A stretch of 64,000 bases of DNA from Mycolicibacterium sp. ND9-15 (lineage in GTDB: Bacteria > Actinomycetota > Actinomycetes > Mycobacteriales > Mycobacteriaceae), in the NCBI RefSeq assembly GCF_035918395.1, contig NZ_CP142362.1:3323501-3387500 (forward strand), given 5' to 3'. Made by a program: the position numbers and the translations under genes. The notes beneath the pieces are model-generated. The model did not search any database. It was not told where the DNA came from and saw only the letters and a program-made list of their open reading frames with translations. Shown one piece after another: positions 34,801-42,592 of this stretch. Position 1 is the stretch's first letter. Each line of letters begins with the position of its first letter.

Positions 34801-37800
34801 TCCGGGAGATCGGCGATGGTGATGCCGGTAGGAATTCCAGCCCGATCGGGGTGCCGTTGGCCCATCTGGGTTTCTTCGTGCTCGATGGGTGGTTGCGTGC
34901 GGTGCCTGCCGGTGTGGTGGGGGAGTTGTATGTGGCCGGCGCTGGGTTGGGGGTTGGGTATCTGCGCCGGTCGGGGTTGAGTGCGTCGAGGTTTGTGGCG
35001 TGCCCGTTCGGTGGGGCCGGGACGCGGATGTATCGCACCGGGGATTTGGTGTGTTGGGGTGCTGATGGTCAGCTGCGGTATTTGGGTCGCGGCGATGAGC
35101 AGGTCAAGATTCGCGGGTATCGCATCGAGCTCGGTGAAGTCCAGGCCGCCTTGAGTGCGCTGGCTGGGGTGGAGCAGGCGGCGGTGATCGCCCGTGAGGA
35201 CCGCCCCGGTGACAAGCGCCTGGTCGGCTACATCACCGGCACGGCGGACCCGGCCCGGATGCGCGCGCAGCTGGCTGAGCGGTTGCCGGGCTATATGGTG
35301 CCCGCGGCGGTGGTGGCGCTCGACAGGTTGCCGTTGACGGTCAACGGCAAACTCGACACCCGCGCGCTACCCGCACCCGAATACCAGGATGTCGATCGGT
35401 ATCGTGCCCCGGCCAGCGAGGTCGAGAAGATCCTGGCCGGTATTTATGCCCAGGTGCTGGGGTTGGAGCGGGTCGGTGTCGACAACTCGTTCTTCGAACT
35501 GGGCGGCGACAGCATCTTGGCCATACAGGTGGCGGCGCGGGCGTTGCTCGCTGGTGTGACATGTCGACCGCGGGACATCTTCGTCGAGCAGACTGTGGCG
35601 CGGCTGGCTCGGGTAGTCGGGGTGGCCGGCGGAGGCGGCCCCGTCGATGAAGGGGCCGCCGAGGTGCTGGCCACTCCTATCATGCGCTGGCTACACGCAG
35701 TGGATGGCCCGGTGGATCAGTTCAACCAGGCGGTGGTGGTGCAGGCTCCGGCTGGGGTGACCGAGGCCGATGTGGTGGTTTTGTTGCAGGCGCTGTTGGA
35801 TCGGCACGCGATGTTGCGGCTGCGTGTCGATGTTGACGGTGCGGGGAATTGGTCGTTGACGGTGCCCGAGGTCGGTTCGGTGCTGGCGCGTGAGTGTGTG
35901 CAGTCGGTGGAGGTGTTGTCTGAGGAGGCGCTGGTGGCGGCGCGGTCGCGGTTGAGTCCGGCTGCTGGGGTGATGCTCAGTGCGGTGTGGGTGACTTCGA
36001 CCGGCCGGCTGGCGTTGATCATTCACCATCTCGCCGTGGACGGGGTGTCGTGGCGGGTCTTGCTGGATGACCTCAATATGGCGTGGGTTCAGCATCGCGG
36101 CGGGCAGCCGGTGGTCTTATCGACGGCGGGGACGTCGTTTGCTCGGTGGGCGTCGCTGTTGGCTGAGTATGCGCAGCATCCCGAGGTGGTGGCCCAGGCC
36201 GGGGTGTGGCGGCAGGTGGCGGCGGCCCCGGCGGTGTTGGCGGCGGTGCAACCGGCGGTGGATACGTTTGAGGTTGCCGGGCATTTGTCGGTGCAGTTGG
36301 ATGCCGAGAGCACCCGGATGCTGTTGGGTGAGGTGCCGGCGGCGTTTCATGCCGGGGTGCATGACATTTTGTTGATCGCGTTCGCCTTGGCATGCGCGGA
36401 GTTCTCGGGTGTGGGTGGGGCGCCGGTCGGTATTGATGTGGAGGGCCACGGGCGCCACGAGGAGTTGGCTCCCGATGTGGACTTGACGCGCACGGTGGGG
36501 TGGTTCACGACCAAGTATCCGGTGGCGTTGAGCGTTGGTGGGCTGGACTGGGCGCAGGTGCTTGCCGGTGAGGCGGCGCTGGGGGCGGTGATCAAAGAGG
36601 CTAAAGAACAGCTGCGCGCGCTGCCGGATGGCCTGACGTACGGGTTGCTGCGCTATTTGAACCCCGAGGTCGACCTGGACGCGGTCGACCCGCCCATCGG
36701 ATTCAACTATCTGGGACGGATAGGCGGCTCAGGCGCTATCACCTCTGATGATCTGTGGCAGATCAGCCCGGATGCATTGGCGGTCACCGCGGCCACCAAT
36801 GCGGTGCCCATGCCGTTGGGGCATAGCGTGGAGCTCAATGCCGGCACCGTGGACGGTGAGGCCGGTCCGTATCTGCATGCGAACTGGATGTGGGCGCCGT
36901 CGGTTGTTGATCGTGGGCAGGTCAGTCGGCTGAGCCGGTTGTGGTTTGAGGCCCTGGCCGGTATCTGCGCGCTGGTGCGCGGTGGTGGGGGCGGGTTGAC
37001 CCCGTCCGATATTGTCCCTGCCCGGTTGAGTCAGCAGCGCATCGATGAGCTGGAGCGGCTGTATCGGGTTGCTGATGTGTTGCCGTTGACCCCGTTGCAG
37101 CAGGGGCTGTTGTTTCATGCCAGCGCTGCGCAGGGATCTGGTGACGATGTGTATGCGGTGCAGCTGGATATCAGTGTGGCCGGGCGCCTCGATGAGCGCC
37201 GGTTGGGTGAGGCGGTGGCCACCGTGGTGGGCCGGCATCCCAATCTGGTGGCCCGTTTTTGGGCTCAGTTCGATGAGCCGGTGCAGGTCATTCCCGTTGA
37301 TGCGGTGCCGCAGTGGTGCTATGTCGAACTGGACGCTGAGCGCGATGTCGATGAGCAGGTCGCGCAGCTGTGTGCGCGCGAGCGCGCCGCCGTGGGTGAT
37401 CTGGCCGAGCAGCCGGCGTTTCGGGTGGTGTTGATCCGCACCGCGCCAGATCGGCACCGGTTGGTGCTGACCAATCACCACATCGTGATGGACGGCTGGT
37501 CGAAGTCGATCCTGCTGCAGGAGATTTTCGCCTGCTATCACGGGCATCGGCTGCCTGCGGCGGTGTCCTATCGCAGGTTTGTGAGCTGGCTGGCCCATCG
37601 GGATGGTGATGCGGCTCAAGCGGTTTGGGGTGAGGTGCTTGCTGGCTTTGACACCCCTACTTTGGTGGCGGCGCCGGATCGGTTGAGTCTGGGGCCGCGC
37701 GCGATGACATCGTTTCGGGTCTCTGAGCAGATCACGCGGGCGCTCGGCGAGTTGGCGCGGTTGCAGCACACCACGGTCAGTACCGTGCTGCAGGGCGCGT

Positions 37801-38675
37801 GGGCGCAGCTGCTGATGTGGCTGACCGGTCAGCACGATGTCGCCTTCGGTGCGGTGGTCTCGGGGCGGCCCGCCGAGATTGTCGGTGCGGACTCGATGGT
37901 GGGGCTGTTGATCAACACGGTTCCGGTGCGGGCGCGCAGCACCGCGGCCACCACCGTCGCCGAACTACTCACCCAACTGCAAAACCTCCACAACCACACC
38001 CTGGATCATCAACACCTGGCCCTCACCGAGATCCACCGCGTGACAGGTCTTGACCAACTGTTCGACACCGTTTTCGTGTACGAGAACTACCCGGTCGACA
38101 CCACCGCATTGTCCGGCCTCGACGGGCTGACCATCACCGAGGCCACCGACCGCGACTACTACCACTACCCGCTTACGATCCAAGCCGTGCCGGGCCATGA
38201 GTTGGACCTACGCGTCCAATTCCGCACGGATGTGTTCGACGTGGCAGGCATCGAAGCGCTGATCGAGCGGTTCGAGCGGGTGTTGGCGGCCATGACCGCC
38301 GACCCGTCCCAGCGGTTGTCGTCGATGGACGTGCTGGATACAGGGGAGCACTCCCGGCTCGACGGTTGGGGCAATCGCGCGGTGCTGACCCGGCCGACAC
38401 CGGCAGCCGAATACCCCGACAGCGGTGGTGGGAATCGGCCCCCGGCAACGCTGGTCGAGCAGATCCTGGTCGGCATCTACGCCGAGGTACTGGGGGTAGA
38501 CGGCGTCGGCGTCGATGACTCGCTCTTCGACCTGGGCGGGGATTCGCTTTCCGCCATGCGTGTGATCGTTGCAATCAACACCACTTTCGGTATCCAGCTC
38601 GCGGTGACCACCTTGGTCGATGCGCCGTCCGTTAAGGGCTTGAGCCAGCATGTGAGCCCGGCCGGCGATGTGTAA
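6408..38675 (+). CDS. Giant nine-module non-ribosomal peptide synthetase
   Basis: A single uninterrupted gene of about 10,755 residues. I prefer ATG 6408 to the in-frame GTG at 6384 because GGGGAG lies seven bases upstream of the ATG. Motifs give nine condensation (C), eight adenylation (A), nine carrier (T) and four epimerase (E) domains: C-A-T-E, C-A-T, C-A-T-E, C-A-T, C-A-T, C-A-T-E, C-A-T, C-A-T-E, C-T. C domains after E domains start PLTPxQ (DCL type) and the others PLSFAQ (LCL type), so the order is internally consistent. All nine carriers keep GGDS. The first C domain is starter-like ([12 protein letters not shown]), implying an N-terminal fatty acyl group. There is no thioesterase or reductase at the end. 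Expected product: acyl-octapeptide with D residues at 1, 3, 6 and 8. The first 1.2 kb is visibly less GC-rich than the rest. Confidence 0.95.
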   Translation: MAHADRIFPLTRGQLDIWLAEETGRFGAKWQLGMLGRIEGTIEPDLLERAIRQVVREAEPLRAAFFEVDGEVFQKVIDYPEVELARYDLMGSQDSAREVYRLASSIQREPMPLSGPLFKFALFQTEADEFYFLVCCHHIVIDGIGIALICHRIAVVYSAIASDAPVPSAFFGSLSDLLDCESEYEASTDYLDDQAYWARNLPSETQPRYRSPHAPGERVPGEPSALVQLDPSVVAEVTRLSQALGVRRASVITAACALLVSGCDVESSEVVLDFPVGRRTCPEAQTVPGMVSGVVPLVLRPSPGSAVASFCEHVDTRMREALRHQRFPVHVIGSNARRRSSGEAPKRVLLNFIPTTRLADFAGAIGSGTVTHSGFEDQLELWFIRAGDQLFLNTAGPGRLFSNCDARALVERLERVLVAMTADPTRRLSSMDVLDDGEYARLEGWGNYAALAAPTTAPVSIPVMWAAQVQRTPQAVAMSFGERSWTYRELEEAANRLAHLLAGRGVGRGEVVALMFERSAQAVIAILAVLKTGAAYLPIDPAHPRARIEFMLADTAASAAITSVDLADRLEGHDLPVIDVDDPAVDRQPSTALPPPAPDDIAHIIYTSGTTGIPKGVAVSHHNVTQLLESLDAGLTAPGPVKVSTQWHSYAFDASVREIWGALFHGGRLVVVPESVVGSPDDFHALLVREQVNVLTQTPSAAGVLSPERLGSVALVVGGEACGAELVDRWAPGRMMINAYGPTETTVDVAISAPLTAGSGTPPIGSPVPGAALFVLDNWLRAVPIGVVGELYVAGAGVGVGYLRRSGLSASRFVACPFGGAGAPGQRMYRTGDLVCWGADGQLQYLGRGDEQVKIRGYRIELGEVRSVLAACDGVQQAAVIAREDRPGDKRLVGYVTGTVDPVTLRSMLAERLPSYMVPAAIVALDALPLTVNGKLDTRALPAPEYQDVDRYRAPASEVEKTLADIYAQVLGLERVGVDNSFFELGGDSILSMQVVARARAAGVLCRPRDIFVEHTVARLARVASVVEDTVEPVDEGVGPVIETPIMRWLHAVDGPVDEFNQSVVVRAPVGVTEADVVVLLQALLDRHAMLRLRVDVDGAGDWSLTVPEVGSVLARECVQSVDALTDIALVAARSRLDPAAGVMLSALWVASTGQLALIIHHLAVDGVSWRVLLDDLNMAWVQHRGGQPVVLSRAGTSFARWAALLAEYAQRPEVVAQAGVWRQVAATPPVVPPVQPAVDTFAAAGHLSVQLDAESTWMLLGEVPAAFHAGVHDILLIAFALAWAEFSGAGGAPVGIDVEGHGRHEELAPDVDLSRTVGWFTTKYPVALAVGGLDWAQVLAGEAALGAVIKEAKEQLRALPDGLTYGVLRYFNPEVDLDAVDLPIGFNYLGRLGAAGAELSDDLWQISPDALAVTAATNAVPMPLGHSVELNAGTVDSEGGPHLHANWMWAPSVVDHGQVSRLSRLWFEALAGICALVRRGGGGLTPSDVAPARLSQPRIDELERLYRVADVLPLTPLQQGLLFHASAAQGSGDDMYAVQLDISVAGRLDERRLRDAVHTVVGRHPNLVARFWAQFDEPVQVIPADAAPAWRYVELDGERDVDEQIARLCAGERAAVCDLAEQPAFRAVLIRTAEDRHRFVLTNHHIVMDGWSKSILLQEIFAAYHGHRLPAAVPYRRFVGWLADRDCDAAQAVWGEVLAGFDTPTLVAAPDRLSLGPRGMAAFRVSEQITGALSELARLQHTTVSTVLQGAWAQLLMWLTGRHDVAFGAVVSGRPADIVGADSMVGLLINTVPVRARSTAATTVAELLTQLQNLHNHTLDHQHLALTEIHHVTSLDQLFDTLFVYENYPVDTTALSGLDGLTITEINARECNHYPIAVVAVPGHELDLRVEFDTDVFDVAGIEALIERFERVLAAMTADPSQRLSSMDVLDPDEHARLDGWGNRAVLTRPAPTPVSIPVAFAAQVARAPEAVAITCGGRSWTYHELDEAANRLAHLLAAHGVGRGQCVALLSNRSAEAVAAILAVLKTGAAYVPIDPALPAARIGFMLADAAPTVVMTTAGLRSLLDGFDVTVVDVEDPRINGQPSTSLATPNPDDIAHIIYTSGTTGVPKGVAVTHHNVTQLLKSLDPGLPEPGAWSQWHSYSFDVSVWEIFGALLGGQRLVVVPEEVARSPEDFHALLVDERVSVLSQTPSAAGVLPAEALDSAALVVAGEACPSEVVDRWAPGRVMLNAYGPTETTVYTTISAPLVAGSGVVPIGVPVPGAALFVLDGWLRVVPAGVVGELYVAGRGVGVGYVRRSGLTASRFVACPFDGTGRRMYRTGDLVRWSADGQLQYLGRVDEQVKIRGYRIELGEVRAALAGLEGIDQAVVIARQDRPGAKQLVGYVTGTVDPVDARNALAERLPAYMVPTAVVVLAELPVTVNGKLDKQALPPPEYQDVDRYRAPVGAVEEILAGIYARIFGLERVGVDDSFFDLGGDSISAMRAVAAINTGLDADLSVRTLFDAPTIAELSPRISGDRSRRKPLVAVERPSVVPLSFAQSRLWFLDQLQGPSAVYNMTTVLRLRGRLDTEALGAAFGDVVDRHESLRTLFAAPEGIPQQLVIPVERADFGWQVVDVTGWPADQLSEAIEETARQPFDLAAEIPLRAKLFRIADDEYVLVGVVHHIAADGWSISPLVADLGEAYQARQHGRNPQWTPLPVQYTDYALWQRVQFGELDDSDSPIAAQLAYWEDVLAGMPERLELPTDRPYPLVADHRGDNVAVAWPAAVQQRVREVASQHDATSFMVVQTALAILLSRLSASSDVAVGFPIAGRGEPVLDDLVGFFVNTLVLRLDLADDLSVAELLAQVRRRCLAAYEHHEVPFEVLVDLLKPTRSMSHHPVVQVALAWQNNDPATPALGDLQVTPMPVDTHTARMDLVFSLSEHWTESGDLAGIVGTVEYRTDVFDAESIEALIERFERVLVAMTADPAQRVSSIDVLDAGEYAYLDEIGNRDVLTRPAPRPLSIPELFAEHVACSPESVAITCGAHSWTYRDLDDAANRMAHLLSGQGARPGRCVALLLERSAEAVVAILAVLKTGAAYLPIDPAHPDARIEFMITDAGPIAAITTLSLRSRLRGYDLPVIDVDDPAVSSQVGAALSAPAPDDVAYIIYTSGTTGVPKGVAVSHHNVTQLLDSLDANLPHPGVWPQCHTLAFDVSVWEIFGALLRGGRVVVVPESVVGSPNDFHALLAAEKVSVITQTPSAARVLRTEGLESAALVVVGEACPPEVVDRWAPGRVMVNAYGPTETTMCVAISAPLTPGLGVPIGSPVSRAALFVLDEWLRPVPAGVVGELYVAGAGVAYGYIGRAGLTSSRFVACPFGGPGAPGTRMYRTGDLVRWAADGQLDYLGRADEQVKIRGYRIELGEIQAALAGLDGVEQAVVIAREDRPAGKRLVGYVTGNAEPARLRGELADRLPAYMVPAAVMLLDALPLTPNNKLDTRALPVPEYQNTDQYRAPTDAVEEILAGIYTQVLNLERVGVDDSFFDLGGDSILSMQVVARARAAGLLCRPRDIFVEQTVARLARVAEVTSGGVSTVEEGVGPVLATPIMGWLHSIDGPVDEFNQTMVVQAPSDATAADVAVVLQALLDRHPMLRLRVVDDGAVGWSLTVPEPGSVDAQSCLRTVDALSEEALLEARSCLNPAAGVMLSALWVASTGRLALIVHHLAVDAVSWRILLEDLNIAWTQHRTGHQVELPAGGTTFQRWASILTEYAHTSPVMDSADNWRQVLATPSALPTVQPAVDTYANAGRLSLSLDAERTRLLLADVPAAFHAGIHEILLITFGLAWVEFFGNGGEPVAIDVEGHGRSDELVPNIDLSRTVGWFTTKYPVSLNVGGLRWTQVVAGDVALGAVVKDAKEQLRNLPDGLTYGLLRYLNTDVELSGPEPVIGFNYLGRLGGAAAEASDDVWRMSRDGVAAIAAASAVPMPLAHTVELNAATVDTGTGPQLNATWTWAPSALEHAQVSRLSRLWFDALAGICAHVQHGGGGLTPSDITPAQLSQQQIDELCRQYRIADILPLTPIQHGLLFHADTTRGNVDDVYVMQLDFTITGPLDPHRMRDALRTVVTRHPQLGARFCEQFDQPVQIIPADPEIPWRIDDSDSEEQIQQLCAAERAAVCDLTDSPAFRAALIRTAPERHRCVLTFHHIVMDGWSLPILLSEIFASYEGQRLPAAASYRRFVTWLADRDHAAAHTAWREVLAGFDGPTLVGPPSQLGTRGVETSRLSAEITRAVSELARSQHTTVNIVLQAAWAQLLMWLTGRQDVAFGTAVSGRPAEVPGAESMVGLFINTVPVRANIRPATTTADLLNQLQRAHTHTLDHQHLALIEIHRAIGRDQLFDTLFVFENYPVDTGQSFGANGLAVTEFTTRESTHYPLTLQAIPGRELGLRVEFDTDVFDFGSIEALIERFRRVLVAMVADPLARLSSVDVLDAAEHVRLGEFGNRVVLTEPARPVSIPALFAVQVARAPEAVAVRFEGCSLSYGELDEASDRLARVLCGRGVGSGDCVALLLERSAQAVVAMLAVLKSGAAYLAMDPALPDTRVKFMIADAGPVAAVSTAQLAARLDGYELVVVDVDDPAVDTQPSAALPAPAADDLAYLIYTSGTTGVPKGVGISHRNLAHLAQSSPPQLPAEQVWTQCHSYAFDFSVWEIWAALLGGGRLVVVPEEVVGSPHDFQALLVSERVNVLTQTPSAVGALSPRGLESVALLLGGEAVSGEVVDRWAPGRVVINAYGPTETTVYASMSAPLGVGSGAAPIGAPVPTAALFVLDGWLRAVPIGVVGELYVAGAGVGVGYLGRSGLTGSRFVACPFGGAGAPGQRMYRTGDLVCWGADGQLAYLGRADEQVKIRGYRIELGEVQAALSALAGVAQAVVIAREDRPGDKRLVGYLTGTADPAGIRAQLAERLPAYMVPAAVVALDRLPLTVNGKLDTRALPAPEYAEADRYRAPTDAVEEILAGIYAQVLGVDRVGVDDSFFDLGGDSLLAMRLVATINAGLDAGLGVRTLFEAPTVARLAPRIGGGSGGLEPLVAGQRPAVVPLSFAQQRLWFVDQLQGPSAVYNLAVVLRLGGRLDAPALGAAFGDVVVRHESLRTVFPDADGVPFQQVVPAERVDLGWQVIDATAWSPARLGEAIGTAARHSFDLAAEIPLRATLFRVGDDEHVLVGVVHHIAADGWSITPLVGDLGVAYASRCAGRAPGWAPLAVQYVDYTLWQRAQLGDLDDPGSRIGAQLAYWQDALAGLPERLVLPTDRPYPVVADQRGATMAVQWPVDVQLRVREVAREHNATSFMVVQAALAVLLSRLSASSDVAVGFPIAGRSDPALDGLVGFFVNTLVLRVDLGGDPTVAELLAQVRQRSLAAFEHQDVPFEVLVERLNPIRSLAHHPLVQVMLGWQNLPGQPGGSTAGLALGELDVTPVPVDSHTARMDLSLSLSECFTEAGEPAGIGGAVEFRTDVFDFGSIEALIERFRRVLVAMVADPLARLSSVDVLDAAEHVRLGEFGNRVVLTEPARPVSIPALFAVQVARAPEAVAVRFEGCSLSYGELDEASDRLARVLCGRGVGSGDCVALLLERSAQAVVAMLAVLKSGAAYLAMDPALPDTRVKFMIADAGPVAAVSTAQLAARLDGYELVVVDVDDPAVDTQPSAALPAPAADDLAYLIYTSGTTGVPKGVGISHRNLAHLAQSSPPQLPAEQVWTQCHSYAFDFSVWEIWAALLGGGRLVVVPEEVVGSPHDFQALLVSERVNVLTQTPSAVGALSPRGLESVALLLGGEAVSGEVVDRWAPGRVVINAYGPTETTVYASMSAPLGVGSGAAPIGAPVPTAALFVLDGWLRAVPIGVVGELYVAGAGVGVGYLGRSGLTGSRFVACPFGGAGAPGQRMYRTGDLVCWGADGQLAYLGRADEQVKIRGYRIELGEVQAALSALAGVAQAVVIAREDRPGDKRLVGYLTGTADPAGIRAQLAERLPAYMVPAAVVALDRLPLTVNGKLDTRALPAPEYAEADRYRAPTDAVEEILAGIYAQVLGVDRVGVDDSFFDLGGDSLLAMRLVATINAGLDAGLGVRTLFEAPTVARLAPRIGGGSGGLEPLVAGQRPAVVPLSFAQQRLWFVDQLQGPSAVYNLAVVLRLGGRLDAPALGAAFGDVVVRHESLRTVFPDADGVPFQQVVPAERVDLGWQVIDATAWSPARLGEAIGTAARHSFDLAAEIPLRATLFRVGDDEHVLVGVVHHIAADGWSITPLVGDLGVAYASRCAGRAPGWAPLAVQYVDYTLWQRAQLGDLDDPGSRIGAQLAYWQDALAGLPERLVLPTDRPYPVVADQRGATMAVQWPVDVQLRVREVAREHNATSFMVVQAALAVLLSRLSASSDVAVGFPIAGRSDPALDGLVGFFVNTLVLRVDLGGDPTVAELLAQVRQRSLAAFEHQDVPFEVLVERLNPIRSLAHHPLVQVMLGWQNLPGQPGGSTAGLALGELDVTPVPVDSHTARMDLSLSLSECFTEAGEPAGIGGAVEFRTDVFDFGSIEALIERFRRVLVAMVADPLARLSSIDVVDAAEHVRLGEFGNRVVLTEPARPVSIPALFAVQVARAPEAVAVRFEGCSLSYGELDEASDRLARVLCGRGVGSGDCVALLLERSAQAVVAMLAVLKSGAAYLAMDPALPDTRVKFMIADAGPVAAVSTAQLAARLDGYELVVVDVDDPAVDTQPSAALPAPAADDLAYLIYTSGTTGVPKGVGISHRNLAHLAQSSPPQLPAEQVWTQCHSYAFDFSVWEIWAALLGGGRLVVVPEEVVGSPHDFQALLVSERVNVLTQTPSAVGALSPRGLESVALLLGGEAVSGEVVDRWAPGRVVINAYGPTETTVYASMSAPLGVGSGAAPIGAPVPTAALFVLDGWLRAVPIGVVGELYVAGAGVGVGYLGRSGLTGSRFVACPFGGAGAPGQRMYRTGDLVCWGADGQLAYLGRADEQVKIRGYRIELGEVQAALSALAGVAQAVVIAREDRPGDKRLVGYLTGTADPAGIRAQLAERLPAYMVPAAVVALDRLPLTVNGKLDTRALPAPEYAEADRYRAPTDAVEEILAGIYAQVLGVDRVGVDDSFFDLGGDSILSMQVVARAREAGLLFRPPDIFVQQTVAQLARVARLAAGEANVVDEGVGPMVATPIMRWLQNVDGPVDQFNQTIVVQAPDGVGEADVVVLLQALLDRHAMLRLRVDDDGAGNWSLTVPEVGSISAVACLQAVEVLSEEAVVAARSRLDPAAGVMLSALWATSIGQLVLVIHHLAVDAVSWRVLLEDLNVASVQHRGGQPVALPAFGTSFARWASLLAEYAHHPHVVEQADVWRRVAATPAQLPGVQPATDTYASAGQQSVTLDAQTTRTLLGEVPAAFHAGVHDVLLIAFALAWAEFLGTGGAPVGIDVEGHGRHEELAPDVDLSRTVGWFTTKYPVALSVGGLDWAQVLAGEAALGAVIKEAKEQLRALPDGLTYGLLRYLNSEVDLDAPDPPIGFNYLGRLGAAAAEPSEDLWRISPKGLSLTGAVAAIPMPLAHTVELNAGTVETDSGPQLHANWSWAPSAVGEEQIRRLSRLWFEALAGICAHVHRGGGGLTPSDIALVELGQQQIDELERHMRVADVLPLTPLQRGLLFHASTGQGNGDEVYAVQLRITVTGALDPQRLRDAVHRVVSRHPNLTARFSTQFGEPVQIIPADPDAPWRYVELDTGAADVDVDEQVHHLCATERAAVCDLDHETAFRVALIRIGEDRHRFVLTNHHIVLDGWSLPILLREIFACYHGQRLAAAVPYRTLLSWLADRDLADAHAAWQEVLAGFETPTLVGPPTRLERGLRSVASFCVPERTTHAIGELARSRHTTVSTVLQGAFAQLLMWLTGHNDVAFGVAVSGRPAEVVGAESMVGLLINTVPVRACTTTSTTTADLLDQLQTAYTRTLEHQHLALSDIHRVTGHDYLFDTLFVFENYPIDSAALSGADGLAISEISASEHNHYPLSVVARPGRELALRVEFDTDVFDVASVEMLVERLERVLVAMTADPARRLSSIDVLDAGERVRLDEIGNRAVLSEPAPASVSIPVVFAAQVTRAPEAVALTFLGRSVTYRELDEWANRLAHLLVARGAGPGECVALLFPRSVEAVVSILAVLKTGAAYLPIDPGHPEARIGFMLADAAPVAALSTVGLADRLHGHDVVVIDVDDPIVDSQPCTALPAPSAEDIAYIIYTSGTTGVPKGVAITHHNVTRLLESVYADLPAAAVWSQWHSYAFDVSVCEIWGALLSGGRLVVVPDAVLRSPEDFHALLVSEQVGVLSQTPSAFYTLQTADALASELGQQLKLEAVIFAGEALDPQRLGTWLANHPGLPRLVNMYGTTETTVHASFREIGDGDAGRNSSPIGVPLAHLGFFVLDGWLRAVPAGVVGELYVAGAGLGVGYLRRSGLSASRFVACPFGGAGTRMYRTGDLVCWGADGQLRYLGRGDEQVKIRGYRIELGEVQAALSALAGVEQAAVIAREDRPGDKRLVGYITGTADPARMRAQLAERLPGYMVPAAVVALDRLPLTVNGKLDTRALPAPEYAEADQYRAPTDLTEEILAGIYAQILGVERVGVDDSFFELGGDSLSAMRLIAAVNTGLNAHLSVGTVFETPTVAQLAPRIGGETGWLAPVVAVERPAVVPLSFAQNRLWFIDQLQGPSPVYNLTAVLRLNGRLDVEALGLAMGDLVDRHETLRTLFPAEDGIPQQLVVPFERVRFGWELVDATGWAAAQLHDGASARVCEPFDLANEIPLRATLFRVRDEEHVLAIVVHHIAADGWSIAPLTQDLGVAYAARCAGQAPAWEPLPVQYVDYTLWQRGQLGDLDDADSRIAAQLTYWEQALSGMPERLQLPADRPYPAVADHRGARVAVDWPTDLRQRVAQMAREHNSTTFMVMQAALAVLLSKLSATADVAVGFPIAGRRDSALDDLVGFFVNTLVLRVDLAGDPSVAELLGQVRARSLAAYEHQDVPFELLVERIAPTRSLTHHPLVQVMLAWQNNDPAAALSLADLQVTPLASDTRTARMDLTFSFGERWSPAGEATGIGGEVEFRTDVFDVASVEMLVERLERVLVAMTADPARRLSSIDVLDAGERVRLDEIGNRAVLSEPAPASVSIPVVFAAQVTRAPEAVALTFLGRSVTYRELDEWANRLAHLLVARGAGPGECVALLFPRSVEAVVSILAVLKTGAAYLPIDPGHPEARIGFMLADAAPVAALSTVGLADRLHGHDVVVIDVDDPIVDSQPCTALPAPSAEDIAYIIYTSGTTGVPKGVAITHHNVTRLLESVYADLPAAAVWSQWHSYAFDVSVCEIWGALLSGGRLVVVPDAVLRSPEDFHALLVSEQVGVLSQTPSAFYTLQTADALASELGQQLKLEAVIFAGEALDPQRLGTWLANHPGLPRLVNMYGTTETTVHASFREIGDGDAGRNSSPIGVPLAHLGFFVLDGWLRAVPAGVVGELYVAGAGLGVGYLRRSGLSASRFVACPFGGAGTRMYRTGDLVCWGADGQLRYLGRGDEQVKIRGYRIELGEVQAALSALAGVEQAAVIAREDRPGDKRLVGYITGTADPARMRAQLAERLPGYMVPAAVVALDRLPLTVNGKLDTRALPAPEYQDVDRYRAPASEVEKILAGIYAQVLGLERVGVDNSFFELGGDSILAIQVAARALLAGVTCRPRDIFVEQTVARLARVVGVAGGGGPVDEGAAEVLATPIMRWLHAVDGPVDQFNQAVVVQAPAGVTEADVVVLLQALLDRHAMLRLRVDVDGAGNWSLTVPEVGSVLARECVQSVEVLSEEALVAARSRLSPAAGVMLSAVWVTSTGRLALIIHHLAVDGVSWRVLLDDLNMAWVQHRGGQPVVLSTAGTSFARWASLLAEYAQHPEVVAQAGVWRQVAAAPAVLAAVQPAVDTFEVAGHLSVQLDAESTRMLLGEVPAAFHAGVHDILLIAFALACAEFSGVGGAPVGIDVEGHGRHEELAPDVDLTRTVGWFTTKYPVALSVGGLDWAQVLAGEAALGAVIKEAKEQLRALPDGLTYGLLRYLNPEVDLDAVDPPIGFNYLGRIGGSGAITSDDLWQISPDALAVTAATNAVPMPLGHSVELNAGTVDGEAGPYLHANWMWAPSVVDRGQVSRLSRLWFEALAGICALVRGGGGGLTPSDIVPARLSQQRIDELERLYRVADVLPLTPLQQGLLFHASAAQGSGDDVYAVQLDISVAGRLDERRLGEAVATVVGRHPNLVARFWAQFDEPVQVIPVDAVPQWCYVELDAERDVDEQVAQLCARERAAVGDLAEQPAFRVVLIRTAPDRHRLVLTNHHIVMDGWSKSILLQEIFACYHGHRLPAAVSYRRFVSWLAHRDGDAAQAVWGEVLAGFDTPTLVAAPDRLSLGPRAMTSFRVSEQITRALGELARLQHTTVSTVLQGAWAQLLMWLTGQHDVAFGAVVSGRPAEIVGADSMVGLLINTVPVRARSTAATTVAELLTQLQNLHNHTLDHQHLALTEIHRVTGLDQLFDTVFVYENYPVDTTALSGLDGLTITEATDRDYYHYPLTIQAVPGHELDLRVQFRTDVFDVAGIEALIERFERVLAAMTADPSQRLSSMDVLDTGEHSRLDGWGNRAVLTRPTPAAEYPDSGGGNRPPATLVEQILVGIYAEVLGVDGVGVDDSLFDLGGDSLSAMRVIVAINTTFGIQLAVTTLVDAPSVKGLSQHVSPAGDV
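9525..12245 (+). repeat. E-C didomain repeat, copy 1 (E1-C2)
   Basis: An imperfect but very close match to 35661-38381, at an offset of about 26,136 bases. It covers the epimerase and the following C domain, up to the C-A linker. Confidence 0.75.
10930..13970 (+). other. NRPS module 2: C-A-T
   Basis: DCL-type C domain ([12 protein letters not shown] at 10948; HHIVMDG at 11340). A domain with [11 protein letters not shown] at 12714 and pocket code D-V-W-S-V-A-A-V-Y-K. Carrier serine at 13845. No epimerase, so an L residue is expected. The C domain is nearly the same as that of module 9. Confidence 0.85.
13990..18500 (+). other. NRPS module 3: C-A-T-E
   Basis: LCL-type C domain ([11 protein letters not shown] at 14013; HHIAADG at 14399). 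A domain with [11 protein letters not shown] at 15858 and code D-V-W-T-V-V-A-M-C-K; its A10 motif is NNKLD in place of NGKLD. Carrier serine at 16995. Epimerase [10 protein letters not shown] at 17511. A D residue is expected. Confidence 0.85.
18530..21580 (+). other. NRPS module 4: C-A-T
   Basis: DCL-type C domain ([12 protein letters not shown] at 18570; HHIVMDG at 18951). A domain with [11 protein letters not shown] at 20316 and code D-F-W-T-L-G-A-V-Y-K. Carrier serine at 21456. The A domain and carrier are copy 1 of the 3,168-bp tandem repeat. Confidence 0.85.
19694..22861 (+). repeat. 3,168-bp tandem repeat, copy 1 (A4-T4-C5)
   Basis: First of two complete copies and one partial copy of a 3,168-bp (1,056-codon, in-frame) unit. 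It runs from the end of one C domain through A and T to the end of the next C domain. Copies 1 and 2 look identical in every stretch I compared. Confidence 0.9.
21600..24750 (+). other. NRPS module 5: C-A-T
   Basis: LCL-type C domain ([11 protein letters not shown] at 21624; HHIAADG at 22011). A domain at 23484 with the same code as module 4, D-F-W-T-L-G-A-V-Y-K. Carrier serine at 24624. The A and T protein sequences look identical to module 4, so the same residue should be added again, as L. Confidence 0.85.
22862..26029 (+). repeat. 3,168-bp tandem repeat, copy 2 (A5-T5-C6)
   Basis: Second complete copy, directly abutting the first, with the same boundaries in the C-domain tail ([12 protein letters not shown]). 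Confidence 0.9.
24770..29300 (+). other. NRPS module 6: C-A-T-E
   Basis: LCL-type C domain (24792; HHIAADG at 25179), a copy of the C domain of module 5. A domain at 26652 with the same code as modules 4 and 5. The carrier (serine 27792) is a hybrid: its first half matches T4/T5 and its second half, from GGDSILSMQ on, matches carriers that precede epimerases. Epimerase [10 protein letters not shown] at 28308. The same residue is expected a third time, now as D. Confidence 0.85.
26030..27790 (+). repeat. 3,168-bp tandem repeat, partial copy 3 (A6 and half of T6)
   Basis: Matches copies 1 and 2 from 26030 to 27790 and stops inside the carrier motif GGDS. Differences I found from copy 2: two codons at 26130-26132 (GTG to ATC) and 26139-26141 (CTG to GTT), and one silent T to C at 26876. 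Confidence 0.9.
29330..32440 (+). other. NRPS module 7: C-A-T
   Basis: DCL-type C domain ([12 protein letters not shown] at 29368; HHIVLDG at 29769). A domain with [11 protein letters not shown] at 31143 and [11 protein letters not shown] in place of [10 protein letters not shown]. Code D-V-C-S-I-A-M-V-H-K. The M-V-H end is typical of threonine-class pockets, but Cys replaces the usual Trp, so the residue is uncertain. Carrier serine at 32319. Confidence 0.85.
30519..32188 (+). repeat. 1,670-bp repeat covering A7, copy 1
   Basis: Repeats at 33711-35380, an offset of 3,192 bases. The only difference I found is 30959 (T) against 34151 (C). The repeat runs from the C-domain tail to the end of the A domain. 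Confidence 0.9.
32460..37020 (+). other. NRPS module 8: C-A-T-E
   Basis: LCL-type C domain ([11 protein letters not shown] at 32487; HHIAADG at 32874). The A domain (34335) is a near-identical copy of that in module 7, code D-V-C-S-I-A-M-V-H-K. Carrier serine at 35511. Epimerase [10 protein letters not shown] at 36024, close to that of module 1. The module 7 residue is expected again, as D. Confidence 0.85.
33711..35380 (+). repeat. 1,670-bp repeat covering A8, copy 2
   Basis: Second copy of the A7 repeat. The sequences flanking it (C8 and T8) differ from those around A7, so only the A-domain block was copied. Confidence 0.9.
35661..38381 (+). repeat. E-C didomain repeat, copy 2 (E8-C9)
   Basis: Close copy of E1-C2. 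It places C9 as a former C2-like domain whose A domain is missing. Confidence 0.75.
37050..38675 (+). other. NRPS module 9: C-T without A domain
   Basis: DCL-type C domain ([12 protein letters not shown] at 37083; HHIVMDG at 37476), then directly a carrier (LGGDSLSAM, serine 38544) and the stop. The C-A linker ([14 protein letters not shown]) is joined straight to an A-T linker-like stretch (AEYPDSGGG...), as if a whole A domain had been removed in frame at about 38400. No thioesterase, reductase or second C domain follows. Confidence 0.9.
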
Positions 38676-38717
38676 ACACCAGGCCGACAACATCAAACCG
38701 AGCGAATGGCTCAGCTG

Positions 38718-39392
38718 TCACCACACTCCGGGCACCAAGCGATAGCGAACTTTTCGCGTGTACTCGCGGTATCCGTCCAACTCCTCGTGGAGCATCTTCT
38801 CCTCATCGCGGATGCGGAGGCCGAGCACGAACACACCAGGTACGACGAGGACGAGCCCCCAGTAGGAACCGAGCGCAAGGGGGATACCGGCCATCGTGAT
38901 CACGTTGCCGGTGTACATGGGGTGGCGCACCAGCCCATACAGACCGCTGGAGGCGAGCTCTTGGCCTGCCTCGACACGAACGGTTGCCGCCGCATAGCTG
39001 TTTTGAATGACCACCAGACCAACCACAACGAGTCCACCGGCTACCAAAACATCACCAATCAAGCTGACTGCCGCAGGTACCGACGACCAGGCGAGGCGAT
39101 GGTCGAAGACGCTGACCAAGAACATTGCTGCCAGCGTCAAGTACCAGCCGGCAATTAGAACCTTCTGCGCCTTTCGGGTCTCCGCTGTCGGCCCAGAACG
39201 CATCCGCCGTCGAAGCGCAGCGGGATGGGAGCGCAGTAAGTAGCCGGTGAACATCGATGTCATCAGGACTATCACTGCCAGAAAAAGCCATGCTTGCCAG
39301 TAGTTGACCGTGCCTGCTGCCAGGAACAGCATCAAGCCGAGCGCGGCAGGCTGAAAAAGACCCAATACCACCGCTTTAGGTTTGGAAACCAC
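38718..39392 (-). CDS. Isoprenylcysteine carboxyl methyltransferase-like membrane protein, copy 1
   Basis: A 224-residue protein with several hydrophobic segments and the ICMT/PEMT-type C-terminal motif GLYGLVRHPMYTGN, followed by RIRDEEKMLHEELDGYREY. Proteins of this type methylate small or lipid substrates at the membrane using SAM; the substrate here is unknown. The start is GTG at 39392, with AAGGAGG upstream. It faces the NRPS tail-to-tail, 42 bases apart. A clear paralogue lies at 54000-54674, beyond the mobile elements. Confidence 0.75.
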   Translation of the reverse strand: MVSKPKAVVLGLFQPAALGLMLFLAAGTVNYWQAWLFLAVIVLMTSMFTGYLLRSHPAALRRRMRSGPTAETRKAQKVLIAGWYLTLAAMFLVSVFDHRLAWSSVPAAVSLIGDVLVAGGLVVVGLVVIQNSYAAATVRVEAGQELASSGLYGLVRHPMYTGNVITMAGIPLALGSYWGLVLVVPGVFVLGLRIRDEEKMLHEELDGYREYTRKVRYRLVPGVW

Positions 39393-39470
39393 GAAACCTC
39401 CTTAACGTCCGCCTGCCGCCACGCGCGCAGTGCACATGTCGTGCCAAAAGGCAACTACTCCCAGGGCTAG

Positions 39471-40899
39471 TACTGCAGCCGTAGATCGGGTGTGGTGGGA
39501 TTCGGCGTGTCTGCCCAGGTCAAGGCGGTGACCGCGGCATTGTTCAGAGTTTGTGAAGACAACAGAAAATGCCGCGGCCGCCGCGGTTCATAGCGTAGAC
39601 CCTGACCGACGGCAGGCCGAGTTCTCGGCGGTGTTGGACCGCATCGCGCCGCGTTTTGCCCGCTACGCGCCGCTGCGGCATGCCGGCGCGTTGATGGCCG
39701 GACTGGTGTCGGGTCTGGATCGCAAGAATTGCTGGACGATCGCCGAGCACCGCGGCGCGGCCACGCCCGATGGTCTGCAGCATCTGCTGGCACGCGCCAG
39801 CTGGGACGCCGATGACGTTCGCGACGATCTGCGCGACTACGTCATCGACGCCTTCGGAAATCACGAGGCGATCCTGGTCGTCGATGAAACCGGGGATGTC
39901 AAGAAGGGCACCCGCTCGGTCGGTGTGCAGCGCCAATACTCTGGTACCGCGGGCCGCATCGAGAACTCCCAAGTGGCGGTGTATCTGACCTACGCCGCAC
40001 CCCGCGGACACGCTCTGATTGACCGGGCCCTGTATTTGCCCAAGTCCTGGACCGAGGATCCTGACCGCTGCACCGATGCGGGGATTCCCCACGAGCACAG
40101 GGGTTTTTCGACTAAGCCGGGGCTGGCCCGGGCGCTGATCGCTCGCGCTGTCGAGGCGAAGATTCCCGCGGGGTGGGTGGCCGGCGATGAAGTCTACGGC
40201 GCTGACCCGCGCCTGCGGGCCGACGTGCGCACGCACGGCCTGGGCTACGTGCTGGCGATCGCGGCCAACCGCCGGGTGCCCACTCACGCCGGTCCGATAC
40301 GCGTCGATGCGCTGCCGGCGTTGATCCCGGCTCACGCTTGGCAGCGCCATTCCGCCGGCGCCGGGGCACACGGCCCCCGGCTGTACTCCTGGGCGTGGTT
40401 TCGGCTGCTACCTGAAGACGACACCGACAACGGTGTGCACCATTTGCTGATCCGCCGCAACGATACGACCGGCGAGCACGCCTACCTACGCTGCTACAGC
40501 CCGCGGCCGGTCCCGCTGCGCACCCTGGTTGCCGTGGCCGGACAACGCTGGCGCATCGAGGAATCCTTCCAAGCTGCCAAAGGTCTTGTCGGCCTCGACC
40601 AGCATCAGGTCCGGCGCTGGACTTCCTGGTATCGCTGGACCACCTTGGCCATGCTCGCGCATGCCTTCTTGGCCGTGGCCTGCGCCATCGAACGCGACAC
40701 TCAACCCGCCCCGACAGGCCTGATCGCCTTGACAGTCAACGAGTTTCGTCGACTATTCGACGCCCTGCTGCTCGTCACCAACCAGACCCTCACCAGCCTG
40801 CTGGCCTGGTCACGATGGCGAAGACGCCACCAGTACCGAGCACGGATATCGCACTACCGACGACGCCTAAATCAATGATCCCGATCTACGGCTGCAGTA
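39471..40899 (+). mobile_element. IS701-family insertion sequence, complete
   Basis: A 1,429-bp element bounded by perfect 20-bp inverted repeats (TACTGCAGCCGTAGATCGGG at 39471-39490 and its complement at 40880-40899). It is flanked by CTAG on both sides (39467-39470 and 40900-40903). The four-base YTAR target duplication is characteristic of the IS701 family. It holds one intact transposase and looks recently active. Confidence 0.9.
39553..40878 (+). CDS. IS701-family transposase
   Basis: A 441-residue DDE transposase of the IS701/IS4-related type (DDE superfamily endonuclease). Recognisable blocks include WTIAEHRG, ILVVDETGDVKKG with a catalytic Asp, and VAGDEVYG with a second Asp. The C-terminal WRIEESFQAAKGLVGLDQ is a Y-R-E-K-like signature with the catalytic Glu. 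The start is GTG at 39553. It fills the element between the inverted repeats and shows no frameshift. Confidence 0.9.
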   Translation: MKTTENAAAAAVHSVDPDRRQAEFSAVLDRIAPRFARYAPLRHAGALMAGLVSGLDRKNCWTIAEHRGAATPDGLQHLLARASWDADDVRDDLRDYVIDAFGNHEAILVVDETGDVKKGTRSVGVQRQYSGTAGRIENSQVAVYLTYAAPRGHALIDRALYLPKSWTEDPDRCTDAGIPHEHRGFSTKPGLARALIARAVEAKIPAGWVAGDEVYGADPRLRADVRTHGLGYVLAIAANRRVPTHAGPIRVDALPALIPAHAWQRHSAGAGAHGPRLYSWAWFRLLPEDDTDNGVHHLLIRRNDTTGEHAYLRCYSPRPVPLRTLVAVAGQRWRIEESFQAAKGLVGLDQHQVRRWTSWYRWTTLAMLAHAFLAVACAIERDTQPAPTGLIALTVNEFRRLFDALLLVTNQTLTSLLAWSRWRRRHQYRARISHYRRRLNQ

Positions 40900-41490
40900 C
40901 TAGGGCGTGTCTGATAAATGGGGTAGCCAGAGGGTGATGGCGCGTAGGACTGCTGCGCCGCGGTAGACGATGGCGAGTTTGTCGTAGCGGGTGGCCAATC
41001 CGCGCCATTGCTTAACGACGTTGAAGTTGCGTTCAACGACGTTGCGGCCCTTGTAATCCTCGGCGTCGAAAGCCGGTGGTCGTCCGCCGCGCGATCCTCG
41101 CCGCTTGCGGTGGGCGATCTGATCCGACGGTTCGGGAATCACTGCGCCGATCCCGCGCCGGCGGAGTCGAGTGCGGGTCACGCGGCTGGAATAGGCCCGA
41201 TCCCCGCGGACGCGATCGGGACGAGTACGCGCTCGGCCACCGCGGCGGCGGTCCACTTTCAAGTGCGCGAGCAAATGCTCGAACATCGGCCCGTCGTGGG
41301 CTTGGCCAGGGCCCACAAGCACCACCATGGGTCGTCCTCGGCCGTCGACGAGGTGATGGATCTTGCTGGTCAGCCCGCCGCGTGAGCGACCGATACCGTG
41401 GTCAGGCGGCTCGACGCCCGGATTCGTGTAATTCGACCCAGCCCCCTGTGTGGCGGGTGACGTTCGTGGCGTGCTGATGGGCGCGCGCAA
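40900..41490 (-). CDS. IS5-family transposase, OrfB
   Basis: The C-terminal half, recognisable from GVEPPDHGIGRSRGGLTSKIHH. It contains VRGDRAYSS with the second Asp and GRNVVERNFNVVKQWRGLATRYDK with the catalytic Glu. It overlaps OrfA by about 89 bases. Its stop codon (TAG, complement of 40900-40902) is made partly from the flanking target sequence and not from the element. Confidence 0.8.
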   Translation of the reverse strand: MRAPISTPRTSPATQGAGSNYTNPGVEPPDHGIGRSRGGLTSKIHHLVDGRGRPMVVLVGPGQAHDGPMFEHLLAHLKVDRRRGGRARTRPDRVRGDRAYSSRVTRTRLRRRGIGAVIPEPSDQIAHRKRRGSRGGRPPAFDAEDYKGRNVVERNFNVVKQWRGLATRYDKLAIVYRGAAVLRAITLWLPHLSDTP

Positions 41491-41844
41491 TCGTGGAATC
41501 CACGGCCACCGCCCAATCGATGATCCCGGCCTCCTCGGCGGCGGCTAGCAACCGCGCCAACACGCTGTCCCAGGTGCCATCGGCACTCATCCGTCGATGC
41601 CAGGTCCAGATCGACTGCCACGGCCCAAACGCCTCGGGAACATCACGCCAGGCGATTCCACACCGATACCGATAGATGATCCCCTCCACCATCGAGCGGG
41701 CATTCTGGAAAGGCCTGCCCCGCTTGCCCGTCCGCACTGGCAACAGATCCTCGATCAACGCCCACTGGGCATCGGACAACAACTCGAATCGCGACATCCC
41801 TCAAGCTTCAGGCACGGCACCCAAAACCTTTGTCAGACACGCCC
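40903..41844 (-). mobile_element. IS5-family (IS427-like) insertion sequence
   Basis: A 942-bp element with inverted repeats beginning GGGCGTGTCTGA at each end, flanked by TA (40901-40902 and 41845-41846). It has two overlapping reading frames on the minus strand, as in the IS427 group. Its left end abuts the CTAG of the IS701 element and its right end abuts an older IS701 relic. Confidence 0.85.
41402..41797 (-). CDS. IS5-family transposase, OrfA
   Basis: A 131-residue N-terminal half of an IS427-type transposase: FELLSDAQWALIEDLLP, IIYRYRCGIAWRDVPEAFG and the first catalytic Asp in VAVDSTIARAHQH. It ends just after the G-W-V-E-L-H-E-S-G junction. A full-length enzyme needs a ribosomal frameshift into OrfB, as is usual for this group. 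I see no classical slippery heptamer at the junction. Confidence 0.85.
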   Translation of the reverse strand: MSRFELLSDAQWALIEDLLPVRTGKRGRPFQNARSMVEGIIYRYRCGIAWRDVPEAFGPWQSIWTWHRRMSADGTWDSVLARLLAAAEEAGIIDWAVAVDSTIARAHQHATNVTRHTGGWVELHESGRRAA

Positions 41845-41846
41845 TA

Positions 41847-42420
41847 GTACAGCAGTCGTGGATCGGGTTGGCGGGCTTGGCGTGTCTGGCTGGTCGGGGC
41901 GGTAGTCACGGCAATTGTTCGGAGTTTGTGAAGACAATCGAGTGTGCCGCGGCCGCCGCGGTTCGCAGCGTAGACCCTGATCGATGGCGGACTGAGATCG
42001 CCGCATTGTTGGATCGCATCGCGCCGCGATTTGCCAGCTACTAGCCGTTTGCGCCATGCCGGGAGTTGATGGCCGGCATGGCCTCAGCCTTGGATCGCAA
42101 GCGTTGCTGGACCATCGCCGAGCACCGCGGTGAGGATACCCTGGGCGGATCGCAGCACCTGGTGGCGCGGGCCAGTTGGGACGTCGATGACCTCCGCGAC
42201 GATTTGGTCGATGACGTCGTCGACGCGTCCCGCGACCCTGCGAAATTCTGGTCGTCGACGAGACCGGCGAGATCAAGGAGGTGCCCACAGCGTCGCACGC
42301 AACGCCAGTTGAGCGGCGCCGCGGGCCGGATCGAGAACTCGCCGTGACGGTGTATCTGACCTACGCCGCATGGCGTTGGCCGCGCGCTGATCGACCGCGG
42401 CCGTCTCACCTGGTCCGCGG
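41847..42420 (+). pseudogene. Degraded IS701-family element (second copy)
   Basis: It begins with an end resembling the IS701 repeat (GTACAGCAGTCGTGGATCGGG) and a start region matching the intact copy (GTG at 41928, KTIECAAAAAVRSVDPDR). A stop falls at 42042. The family match then continues in other frames (ALDRKRCWTIAEHRG, then LVARASWDVDD, then GAAGRIENS) and is lost by about 42420. The right terminal repeat is absent. A diverged, truncated relative of the copy at 39471. Confidence 0.85.
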
Positions 42421-42491
42421 CGCGGGAAGCCGTTGACCTCATCCATTGTTGAGGTTTTACGGTGAATTAATGAGCATGGGACCGCGGAACT

Positions 42492-42533
42492 GTATTCCAG
42501 CGGCGTCTACTCGAGCTTCCGCTGCCGGAATAC
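42492..42533. promoter_or_regulatory. Imperfect inverted repeat upstream of ABC genes
   Basis: GTATTCC at 42492-42498 and GGAATAC at 42527-42533, with partly complementary inner arms (AGCGGC and GCTGCC). It lies 60 bases before the ABC gene pair and could be an operator or a hairpin left by a lost mobile element. Confidence 0.3.
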
Positions 42534-42592
42534 ATTTTCGCGACAGTCCGTTATCCGTTTGCCTCGACGGCCCGCATGGGAAGATGGACTAA

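Noticed and set aside
38400..38675. Thioesterase or reductase at the NRPS C-terminus
   Set aside because: Only a carrier and about 40 residues remain after C9; no GxSxG serine-hydrolase motif and no Rossmann motif are present.
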